Positions 34,426-42,600 of a stretch of DNA of 64,000 nt are shown here, one piece after another (the first letter of the stretch is position 1; every line of letters starts with the position of its first letter). Source of the stretch: G963720515 sp963720515 (GTDB taxonomy: Bacteria; Actinomycetota; Thermoleophilia; Gaiellales; Gaiellaceae); assembly GCA_963720515.1 (NCBI GenBank), contig OY970397.1, positions 1,550,001-1,614,000 on the forward strand, given 5' to 3'. The notes under the pieces are model-generated. The model saw nothing but the letters and a program-made list of their open reading frames with translations. It ran no database searches and had not been told where the DNA came from. The translations under genes were made by a program, and so were the position numbers.

Positions 34426-36102
34426 ATGAGGAGAATGCATCTGGCGGCAATGGCCGCCGTTATTGCTGCGCTCGCTATTGCTGCGCTCATAAGCGCTTCG
34501 TCTGCGGTTACAGCACCGCCGGACGTTGATTCGACACGGCTGGAGCAGCTGGTGACGGTCGAGGGCATCCTCGAGCACCAGCAGGCGCTGCAGCACATCG
34601 CCGACTTGAACGGCGGCACGCGCTACACACGCACGTCGGGCTACACCGCCTCGGCGGCCTACGTGAAGGCGACGCTGGAGAAGGCCGGCTACGACGCGCA
34701 CTACGAGATGTTCAACATGCCGGTGTGGAATGAGACCGCCCCGCCCGTGCTGCAGCAGGTCTCGCCGACGAGCAAGACCTACGTCCCGGGCAGCGCTGCG
34801 GACGACGACTCGCCGTCGGTGGACTTCATCACCTTCGAGCACTCGCCGACCAAGTCGCTCACGAACGTCAAGGTCGTCCCGACCAACGACGTCGTGATCC
34901 CGAGCCCCGGCGGAACCACCTCGGGCTGTGAGATGTCGGACTTCCCGGCGGCGACGACCGGCGCGGTGTCGCTGATCCAGCGCGGCACGTGCGCGTTCGT
35001 GGCGAAGCTGGCCAACGCCGTCGAGGCGGGCGCTGTCGGAGTGATCCTCTTCAACGAGGGCGACACCGCCGGCCGCCGAAACGCGCTGTTCCGGTCGGCG
35101 CCGCCTGAGTACCCGCTGCCTGCGGTGCTCTCGAGCTTCGCCGTCGGCGAAGAGCTCTACAACGCCTACAAGGCGGGCCAGAACCCGACGGTCAACCTCG
35201 CCACCTTCGGCGTGGAGGTCGAGACGCTGTATCCGAACGTGGTTGCCGAGACCGAGCGTGGTGACCCCAACCACGTGGTGCTCCTCGGTGCCCATCTGGA
35301 TTCCGTGCCGGCAGGTCCAGGCGTGAACGACGATGGGTCCGGCACGGCGTTCCAGCTCGAGCTCGCCGAGCAGCTCGCCAGGCCGGGCACCCCGCCGCGC
35401 AACAAGATCCGGTTCCTGTGGTTCGGCGGCGAAGAGGACGGCCTGGTCGGCTCCCAGTACTACGCCGCTCACCTGTCCGAGGCCGAGGTGGCGCGCATCG
35501 ACATGATGCTCGACACCGACATGATCGCCTCACCCAACTTCGCGCGGCTCGTCTACGACGGCGACGGCTCGACCTTCGGATCCGAAAACTCCGGGCCCGA
35601 GGGCTCCGGCACGATCGAGAAGGTGCTCACCGACTACTGGTCCCAGCGGGGCATGGTGAGCGAACCGATCCCGTTCGACGGCCGCTCGGATTACGTCGGC
35701 TTCATCAACCGCGGCATTCCCGCGGGTGGCGTGTTCGCCGGCGCCGAGGCGCCCAAGACGGCCGCACAGGTCGCCAAGTACGGTGGCGTCCAGGGCGAGC
35801 AGCTCGACCCCTGTTACCACGAGGCGTGCGATACGTACTCGACCGTCACCGGGCAGCCGCCGGCCTCGACGATGAACACGTTCCCGACTAACCCGGTGCT
35901 CGCGCAGCTGCAGGCAGACAGCCTCAACGGCAACGCGCTGCGCTCGCTGGAGCAGTTCAAGGGCACGCTGGTGCACGCCATCTGGTACTTCGCGCGCGTC
36001 AAGGGCGCCTTCCCGCCGACGGCGAGCGCCGCAAGTGCCGAGAAGGCCCACGGCAGCCACCAGTTCAAGTTCCAGGGCCACAAGCGCGCTCTCACGCGCT
36101 GA
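34426..36102 (+). CDS. Secreted M28 aminopeptidase with PA domain (second)
   Basis: 558-residue exported zinc aminopeptidase. A signal sequence (AAMAAVIAALAIAALISASS) is followed by the leading M28 region, a PA domain (near 160-260; LIQRGTCAFVAKLANAVEAG) and the catalytic domain with ligands in LGAHLDSV, GVNDDGSGT, GGEEDGL, DTDMIASPN and the late histidine in CYHEACDTY. GGAGGGAGCG precedes ATG 34426. It runs opposite to its neighbours and is bracketed by two VOC-gene remnants in the same orientation, suggesting insertion by recombination. The basic tail (KFQGHKRALTR) differs from the first M28. Confidence 0.92.
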   Translation: MRRMHLAAMAAVIAALAIAALISASSAVTAPPDVDSTRLEQLVTVEGILEHQQALQHIADLNGGTRYTRTSGYTASAAYVKATLEKAGYDAHYEMFNMPVWNETAPPVLQQVSPTSKTYVPGSAADDDSPSVDFITFEHSPTKSLTNVKVVPTNDVVIPSPGGTTSGCEMSDFPAATTGAVSLIQRGTCAFVAKLANAVEAGAVGVILFNEGDTAGRRNALFRSAPPEYPLPAVLSSFAVGEELYNAYKAGQNPTVNLATFGVEVETLYPNVVAETERGDPNHVVLLGAHLDSVPAGPGVNDDGSGTAFQLELAEQLARPGTPPRNKIRFLWFGGEEDGLVGSQYYAAHLSEAEVARIDMMLDTDMIASPNFARLVYDGDGSTFGSENSGPEGSGTIEKVLTDYWSQRGMVSEPIPFDGRSDYVGFINRGIPAGGVFAGAEAPKTAAQVAKYGGVQGEQLDPCYHEACDTYSTVTGQPPASTMNTFPTNPVLAQLQADSLNGNALRSLEQFKGTLVHAIWYFARVKGAFPPTASAASAEKAHGSHQFKFQGHKRALTR

Positions 36103-36117
36103 CCCGCTCAATAGACT

Positions 36118-36145
36118 GCCGCCCCGGCGTCCGCGCCGGGGCGGC
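36118..36145. terminator. Hairpin after the second M28 gene
   Basis: Perfect 12-bp stem GCCGCCCCGGCG (36118-36129) with its complement (36134-36145) and loop TCCG, beginning 15 bases past the M28 stop. No U tract follows. Confidence 0.75.
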
Positions 36146-36168
36146 GGCTCATCCATGATCGCGCAGGC

Positions 36169-36232
36169 CTAGACGCTGCGCTCGATCAGCTCAACCCGGT
36201 AGCCGTCCGGGAAGGATCGATTGTGGAGATCC
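36169..36232 (-). pseudogene. Remnant of a VOC gene 3' end (downstream of M28)
   Basis: Minus-strand reading LHNRSFPDGYRVELIERSV and TAG. It repeats the 34234 remnant in the same orientation, sharing CTAGACGC at the end and ACCCGGTAGCCGTC in the middle. No start or upstream VOC domain is present. Confidence 0.6.
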
Positions 36233-36326
36233 CCCCGCTCGCGACAGGCCAAGTCCGGGGTAGGCCTCTTCCTCTGCCCCAGCGTTCAGGAATCTTCCCC
36301 GGGGATCGCGCTCTAGGGTAGAGGGC

Positions 36327-36728
36327 GTGTCGCTGCCCATGACGCTTCCCCTCATCGACCACTTGGCCCTGCGGGTACGTGACGTGAGACGCAGCCGCAC
36401 CTTCTACGAGCAGGCCCTCGAGCCGTTCGGAGTGAAGGTAGTGGAGAGCTCGCAGGGGCCTGGGTTCGCCATCGAGGGCGGTGGAGATTTCTGGATCGGG
36501 GAAGGGGAACCCCCGGCCGCTCCCGTTCATGTGGCCTTCGCCGCAGCCGACCGAGCCACCGTTGACAAGTTCCACCGCGCCGCTGTCGAAGCCGGCGGCC
36601 GCGACAACGGCGCGCCGGGTCTTCGCCCGCACTACCACGCCGGGTATTACGCAGCGTTCGTCATCGACCCGGACGGGAACAACGTCGAAGCGGTCTTCCA
36701 CGGGGACCGCCAGCTGCCAGCCGCGTGA
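36327..36728 (+). CDS. VOC family protein
   Basis: 133-residue VOC protein: PLIDHLALRVRDVRRSRTFY begins the first unit, VHVAFAAADRATVDKFHRAA the second, and it ends GYYAAFVIDPDGNNVEAVFH. It resembles glyoxalase-like proteins with unknown small-molecule targets. GTG 36327 was taken; an internal ATG at 36339 is possible. A similar CAGCGTTCNGGAAT stretch precedes this gene (36280) and the hydrolase fragment that follows (36742). Confidence 0.88.
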   Translation: MSLPMTLPLIDHLALRVRDVRRSRTFYEQALEPFGVKVVESSQGPGFAIEGGGDFWIGEGEPPAAPVHVAFAAADRATVDKFHRAAVEAGGRDNGAPGLRPHYHAGYYAAFVIDPDGNNVEAVFHGDRQLPAA

Positions 36729-36753
36729 CGCTTGCTTGGGCCAGCGTTCGGGA

Positions 36754-36888
36754 ATGACCCCCGAGCTAGTCTCGCTTCTTCTCGTTCATGGTGCAGGCTG
36801 TGGTCCGTGGGCGTTCGATAGATGGAGCTGTGCCCCTTGCGGCGTCACGGTGGACGCTCGGAGTTTGATGCATCCACGGCAGAGGTGA
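36754..36888 (+). pseudogene. Fragment of an alpha/beta hydrolase gene
   Basis: 44 codons reading MTPELVSLLLVHGAGCGPWA and FDRW before losing similarity. LLLVHGAGCGPW is the first strand and oxyanion HG motif of alpha/beta hydrolases; the nucleophile elbow and the rest are absent. It is followed directly by the convergent oxidoreductase gene. Confidence 0.55.
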
Positions 36889-36904
36889 CGGCCGCACCCG
36901 CCGG

Positions 36905-37639
36905 CTAATCAGTGCCAACCTCGAGCACGACCTTGCCACGCTTCCCGCGGCCCGCGACTCGCTCGAACGCCGCCCGGGCCTCCGTGAGCGGAAAAACCGA
37001 GTCGACCTCCGCGCGAAGCTCGCCTGCGTCCACGAGCGTTCTCAACTCCAGCAGTTGCTCGTGGTCGGGTTCGACGATGAAGTAGATCGCGCCCGGCATC
37101 TCCTCCGCGATCGTGACCACGCGCTCGCCGGCGGGGACCTCGCCGCCACGAGTGTCGAAGACCAGATCGACTGGACCGCTCTCCACGACCGCTGCGCCGG
37201 CGTGTCGCGCAAGCTGGACGGCGATGTGCCCAACCCCGCCCGAGGCGCCCGTGACCAGCACCCGCTCGCCTCGGGCGAGCCGCCCGTGCACAAACAGTGC
37301 TTGCCAGGCGGTCAGCCCGCCCATCGGCAGAGCTGCCGCCTCAACGTGGCTCAGCCGCAAGGGCTTCGGTGCAAGCACATCGGCTGGGACGACGGCGTAC
37401 TCGGCAGCCACGCCGTCGCGATCGAAAGGCGTGAGCGCATATACCTCGTCACCGCTGCCGACGACAACGCCCGAAAGCTCGTAAGACGGAATCGCCGGCA
37501 ATCGATCGACCGGCCACCCCAGTTCGCCACGTGTAATCGCTGCCGCATGCACGCGCACCAGCACCTCGCCCGGATCCGGCGACGGCGTCTCGATCTCCTC
37601 AACCTTCAAGCCTTCATCGTGCAGCCGTACCGCTAGCAC
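36905..37639 (-). CDS. Short MDR-type NADPH:quinone oxidoreductase
   Basis: Zinc-independent medium-chain reductase, 244 residues. The GroES-like part (EVLVRVHAAAITRGELGWPV, SYELSGVVVGSGDEVYALTP) precedes the nucleotide motif GERVLVTGASGGVGHIAVQL. It is about 60-70 residues shorter than usual: the segment after ARHAGAAVV, which normally completes the cofactor domain, is missing before GPVDLVFDTRGG. That may be a natural short form. GTG 37639 is the start. Cytoplasmic reduction of a quinone or enone is inferred. Confidence 0.82.
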   Translation of the reverse strand: MLAVRLHDEGLKVEEIETPSPDPGEVLVRVHAAAITRGELGWPVDRLPAIPSYELSGVVVGSGDEVYALTPFDRDGVAAEYAVVPADVLAPKPLRLSHVEAAALPMGGLTAWQALFVHGRLARGERVLVTGASGGVGHIAVQLARHAGAAVVESGPVDLVFDTRGGEVPAGERVVTIAEEMPGAIYFIVEPDHEQLLELRTLVDAGELRAEVDSVFPLTEARAAFERVAGRGKRGKVVLEVGTD

Positions 37640-37930
37640 ACCGCTCCCCTAGCCCTGTTGGACTTCGCGCCTCAGGAGATCTTGCCATCTACCACCCTCC
37701 TGCTCGGAGGCGTCGCCTGGGCGAGCGTGCTGTCGTTCGAAGCGCGCGGAGCCCCGTTGCGGACACGCGCGCGGGAACACTGAGGCTGCTCAAGGGCACC
37801 GTCGATTCAATCCGACCCTCCCGCATGCCACGCTCAATCTTCGAAGACGCGTGGCAGCGTGAGGACGCGCAACCCCTGCAACGGCTAGCGGCAGTGGCCG
37901 AGCGGTAAGCGAGCCGGTACGTATCGACCG
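37640..37930. other. Gene-poor stretch, possible decayed coding sequence
   Basis: No gene with a ribosome-binding site. On the plus strand 37791-37908 reads LKGTVDSIRPSRMPRSIFED and continues with WQREDAQPLQRLAAVAER before a stop. It could be a degraded gene end, but I cannot name a family. It lies among other gene remnants. Confidence 0.3.
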
Positions 37931-38308
37931 CTAGGGCCGCTCGATGAGCTCCACGCGGTACGAGTCCGGGTCGCGCACGAAGCAGAGCCGCGAGCCACCC
38001 TCGCGGACCGTGTACGGCGGGCGCTCGGGCTCGATGCCCTCCCGCGCGAGCCGCTCGAGGGTCTCGTCCATGTCGTCCACGGTCACGGCGATGTGTCCGT
38101 AGCCGGTGCCGATCTCGTAGCCGGCCTCCGGCGTGTCGAAGTTGTACGTCAGCTCGAGCCGGTCGCCGTCGCCGGGAAGCCCCATGAAGACGTTCATCGC
38201 CTCCTCGCGGATCGGCAGGCGCCGCCGCTCCTCGAAGCCGAGCGCCTCGTAGAACGCGACCGAGCGGTCGACGTCCGTGATCCGGTAGCAGGTGTGGATG
38301 AGCTCCAC
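37931..38308 (-). CDS. Glyoxalase I-like VOC protein
   Basis: 125 residues. MELIHTCYRITDVDRSVAFY, LELTYNFDTPEAGYEIGTGY and GHIAVTVDDMDETLERLARE follow the lactoylglutathione lyase pattern with His and Glu metal ligands in place (first-strand His5, the Glu of LELTYN, His of YGHIAV, and the Glu of RVELIE). Actinobacteria usually lack glutathione, so another thiol may be used; this is inference. It ends SYRVELIERP, the tail whose remnants occur elsewhere in the window. Confidence 0.9.
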   Translation of the reverse strand: MELIHTCYRITDVDRSVAFYEALGFEERRRLPIREEAMNVFMGLPGDGDRLELTYNFDTPEAGYEIGTGYGHIAVTVDDMDETLERLAREGIEPERPPYTVREGGSRLCFVRDPDSYRVELIERP

Positions 38309-38321
38309 GCCGGGATCGTAC

Positions 38322-39521
38322 TCAGGCGGTGCGAGACGCGGAGAACGGACCCTTGCCGATCCGGTTCACCGCGCGGACCGAGCACGTCGCGCGCCCTCGC
38401 CCGACCTGCACGACGATCGGCCCGGTCGGCCGCGAGGCCGTGATCACGCGTCCGCCAGACTTGCGGCACCGAGCGATGTACCGCGTCACCTTGGCCCCGC
38501 CGTTCGCAAGCGGCGCGCGGAACCGCACGCGCACGCTCGTCGTCGTCGCACGGTGCACCGAGCGGAGCCGCACCTTGCCGGGCGCGGTGCGCCTCGGCTG
38601 GATCCGGATCTTCGGCGACGAGAACGTGATCCCGGTGATGTCGATCGCGATGCCGCCCGCGGTGTGGGTCAGCGTGAACGGGATGGACGAGGTCGAGGCC
38701 CCGACCGAGCGCGACACGGTGAGCGAGCCGCCCGTGAGGCTCGCCGGGTCAGGCACGTTCATGTACCCGGTGAGCATCGCGTTCGGGATGAACGTCTGGT
38801 ACGTGCCGGTCGCCGGGACGCCCGCCGTGCGGAAGTGCGGATTCGCCATCTGGATGACGAGCGAGTTCGTGTCGAAGTCGTAGAAGGGCGTCGTCGCGTC
38901 CTGTGCGTTGTACGCGTGGATGAACCCCGTGCGGAGCGAGATCTCGGCGTCGGAGAGGCCCGAGCTCGCGAGGTCGGTGACGTAGCCGGTCACGAATCCG
39001 TCATAGAGGAGGTCGGCGACCGTCGTCGAGTCGCCGCACGCGCCGACCACGCACGAGCCCCCGGAGAACAGCCAGGCGATCGGCGTCGGCTGGAAGGTCA
39101 GGGTGAACGTGTAGCCGAGCGCGGCGCTCCCGCCGGTCGAGAGCGACACGTTGCGCACGTTGCCGAAGAGCTCGCGCGGCCTGATGTTCCCCGTGTTCAC
39201 GACGAGCCGGTAGACGTCGCCGGGCGGCACGTTCCCGAGCGACATGCCCGAGGTCACGTTCGTCTCGAGGACGCCGAAGCGCACGTCGCCCGGGCCGATC
39301 AGGTCGATGTACGGCGCCTCGTAGGAACCGGACGCCGGCCGGACGATCGGGATGTCGTTCTGCGTCTGCGAGACGACGCAGTAGCGGCCGTCCGTGTCCG
39401 GCAGGACGCCGCACGCAGGCCACGTCTCCGCGATCCCGGGGCGCGGGTCGGCGCTCGCCACCGAGGGGGCGACGAGCGCGGCGAGCGCGAGCAGGACGAA
39501 CGGAAGCCGCCGCAGAGACAT
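38322..39521 (-). CDS. Secreted protein with C-terminal fibronectin-III-like domain
   Basis: 399 residues. Signal peptide MSLRRLPFVLLALAALVAPS with an Ala-Ser-Ala cleavage region, then a domain I do not recognise with four cysteines (ACGVLPDTDGRYC, GSCVVGAC) and many beta-strand-like stretches. The last 90 residues (KVRLRSVHRATTTSVRVRFR, GGAKVTRYIARCRKSGG, TCSVRAVNRIGKGPFS) form an FN3-type domain. No catalytic motif is seen. ATG 39521 was chosen over 39563 because the signal starts there. Located between the VOC gene and the second M14. Confidence 0.75.
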   Translation of the reverse strand: MSLRRLPFVLLALAALVAPSVASADPRPGIAETWPACGVLPDTDGRYCVVSQTQNDIPIVRPASGSYEAPYIDLIGPGDVRFGVLETNVTSGMSLGNVPPGDVYRLVVNTGNIRPRELFGNVRNVSLSTGGSAALGYTFTLTFQPTPIAWLFSGGSCVVGACGDSTTVADLLYDGFVTGYVTDLASSGLSDAEISLRTGFIHAYNAQDATTPFYDFDTNSLVIQMANPHFRTAGVPATGTYQTFIPNAMLTGYMNVPDPASLTGGSLTVSRSVGASTSSIPFTLTHTAGGIAIDITGITFSSPKIRIQPRRTAPGKVRLRSVHRATTTSVRVRFRAPLANGGAKVTRYIARCRKSGGRVITASRPTGPIVVQVGRGRATCSVRAVNRIGKGPFSASRTA

Positions 39522-39588
39522 GCCTGGAACGTAACGCACTCTCGGCGGCAGTTCGACACCCAACCGCGCAGCCCTGCCCGAAGGCGAC

Positions 39589-39616
39589 GCGGGCCCCGGC
39601 GTCTGCCGGGGCCCGC
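39589..39616. terminator. Hairpin downstream of the second M14 gene
   Basis: GCGGGCCCCGGC (39589-39600) pairs with its exact complement (39605-39616) over loop GTCT, 26 bases past the M14 stop on the minus strand. Similar in build to the hairpins at 26939 and 36118. Confidence 0.72.
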
Positions 39617-39641
39617 GAGGACGTTCTCCTGCGCTCTCGGT

Positions 39642-42600
39642 CTAGCGGAAGTCGAAGAACGCGGTGTAGACGGTGTTGTCGGTGAACCCGACCACGAGCA
39701 GGCGGCACGTGCCGCTCCACTCGGCTTCGGTCGTCCAGTTGAAGTGGTACTGGCCGTTGCCCGGCGAGAAGCTCAGGCCGCTGAACGTGCCGGGCCTCAG
39801 GAGCCGCACCTTGCGGCCCTTGGCCCACCTGGCCTTCTTGAACTTCTTCGCCTGGGCGGCCCTCGAGCTCGGCGCGGTGCAGCTGGTCGGCACCGAGGTC
39901 GGGTAGCCCGGGGCGAGGATGCCCATGCCCCGGTCGCCGCCCAGCGTGAACTTCACCGGGATCGTCGAGCCGGCCCTGGCCGAGTTGCGGTTCCCCAGCG
40001 GAGACAGGAACCCGCTGAACTGCCAGTACACGTTGTACTGGACCGACTTCGTGGTCGAGTTCCCGGCCACGTCGCTGGCGGAGACCGTGAAGTTGTGGAA
40101 TCCGACCGACGTGGTGTCGAGCGCGCCGCCGTTCGCGACGGTACCCACGCAGGTGAAGAGCCCTGCGAGCGCGTCCACGCAGCCGAAGTTTGCGTTCACC
40201 GCGGAGTTCAGCAGGTACTGCGCGTTGTTCAGCGGCGTCGTGATCGTGATCACCGGAGGCGTCGCGTCCACGTTGAACGTGACCATCTGGTCGGCCTCGA
40301 CGTTGCCGGCCAGGTCGACGGAGCGGAACACCAGCGTGTGGGATCCGTCCCCGGTCACCTGGAACGGCGCCGTGTAGGTCGTCCAGTCAGCCGCACCGTC
40401 GAGCTTGTACTCGGTGCGTGCGATGCCGGCGCCGCCGCCGTCGAAGTCGTCGTCGGCGAGCAGGCTGACCGTCGGGTTGCGGTAGTAGCCGCCGACCGCG
40501 CCCGGCGAGAGGTTCGCCTGGGTGGTCGGGGCGTCCGTCTCGACCGCAAAGCGAGCCGACCGGACCGCCGACGTGTTGCCCTTCACGTCGACCGCGAACC
40601 ACTTCACGGTCGTCGTGTGATCGAACGTGAAGAACTCACCCGGCGCCCGCGGCCGCTGCGCCTGCCACGAGGGTGAGGCGAGGGTCGGCGTGGAGCCGTC
40701 GAGCGTGTAGTAGATGATCGAAGACTCGTTCACCCACTTGAAGGTGACGTCGATCGGAGTCTGCGAGGCGGCCGGGCCGAGCGGGATGGTGTCCGCCACC
40801 GGGGGCTCGCTGTCGCGCGAGTATGCAAGCGCCCGCTCGAGGATGCCGTAGTTGCCGTTGGCGAACTCCATCGCCTCGTGCTGGCCCTCCGTGGTGTAGT
40901 TGGGCATGAATCCGGAGCCCATCGTCGCCGTTCCCCCGACCACCTCGATGCCCGCCGGATGCGCGAACGTGAGCGGTTCGGTGAATGTGACGTTCGGGGC
41001 CGGACTGGCGGCGGCCGTCACCGTCGCGATCGTGCGCGTCTCTGCGACGGGCGCGATCACGTCCTGCGGGGACGGATGCCGGGAGTCGATGACGATCTGC
41101 GACCCGACGGCGAGGCCCGCCGTGCTGGCGACGCGGATGCCGGTGGCGCCCGCCTCGGCCGAGAACATCTGGAAGGACGCGCCATTCGCATGCGCCTTCG
41201 AGAGGGCCGAGTTCAGCGTCACGTTGGGGGCCGGGTTGACCGCGGCCGGGTTCAAGGCCGTGATCTTCCGGATCTCGAGGTTCGCACCCGTGTCCACGGC
41301 GACGGTGTTGCCGACGACGAGGTTCGTGAGGCTCGAGACCCGGACGTCGGTGGCACCCACCGCCGTCGCGCCCTGGAGCGTCGTGTTCGCCACGCCGTTC
41401 GCGGTCGTCGCGAGTCGGGTGTTGCCGACCTCGAAGTCGTACGAGATGAGGTTGAACTTGTAGTACATCTCGTCCGAGCTGTTCCCGGCGGCCGAGTAGA
41501 GCACGTCGGCCACAGGACCGGTCGTCTGCGGGTCGATGACGTTTCCGCGGTACTGCTTGATGCGGTCGAGCACCCGGGCCGCGGTCTCCCAGAAGTAGCC
41601 CTCGATGCCGATGTTCGGGTACGGCAGCGCGACGCGCCCGTTGCCCGTGTACGCCGCCGGTGACCACATGAAGAGGCCGCCCGACGAGTGCACGTTCATC
41701 GAGAACTTGATGTTCGGGAAGCGAGCCGGGATGGAGATCTCGCTCTGGTTCTCCGGCTCGGAAAGCTCGGACGGGCCCGCGAACGTCTCACCGGTGCAGT
41801 TCGTCGACGCGCCGAAGTAGCCGTCGAAGAGCGAGCCGACCGAGAAGTTGCGGTTGTTGTCCACGCCCCAGCTCGACCGGGTCGGCGGCATCCCGCTCGT
41901 GCCGGTGACGGGGCAGTAGTTCGTCATGTTCTTCCGCTGCCCGCCCGTGTCGTAGAACGAGTAGTGCGACCCGTCGGGGTTGATGGTCGGGATGATGAAG
42001 ATGTCGAGGTTGTCGACGAGCTCCGTAGTCAGCGGATCGGTCCCGTAGTTCGCCACGAGCCGGTTCGCGGTCTCGAGGCAGACGAGTGGGGTGACCCACT
42101 CGCGCGCGTGCTCCTCGCAGTAGACGAAGACGCCGACCTTCGAGCCGTCCCGGTGCTTCCCGATGCGGAGCGCCTGGATCTGGAACGGCGCCCGCGCCAC
42201 GGAGGCCGGGGCGTTCAGGAAGTCCGACAGGTTGACGAGCGCATGCGGCTGGACGGTGCCCGCGCCCGCGTTGCCCGCCCACGTGAAGGCGTCGACGAGG
42301 CCGGACGCAGCCGGGTCCGCGTTGAGCGCGTCGCGCACCTGGGCGGCCGTGCTCGCGAGCGCGCCCGTTCCGTTGGTGGCGAGGTTGACCGTGATGCGCT
42401 TGCCCGCGACCGCCACGGAGAGCGGCGAGTTGGCAGCGCCGGGATTCAGGAACTCGGCCTGGATTGCGTTGTCGTCCCAGGCGTCGGAGAAGAAGACGAC
42501 GGCCTGCGACGTGGCCGCGGCCGGCGGCGTCCCGCTGATCGCGCCGTCCGTCGTGCCGGACGACTTGAAGAACGTGCCCATCGCCTTGCGCCGGTAGCCG

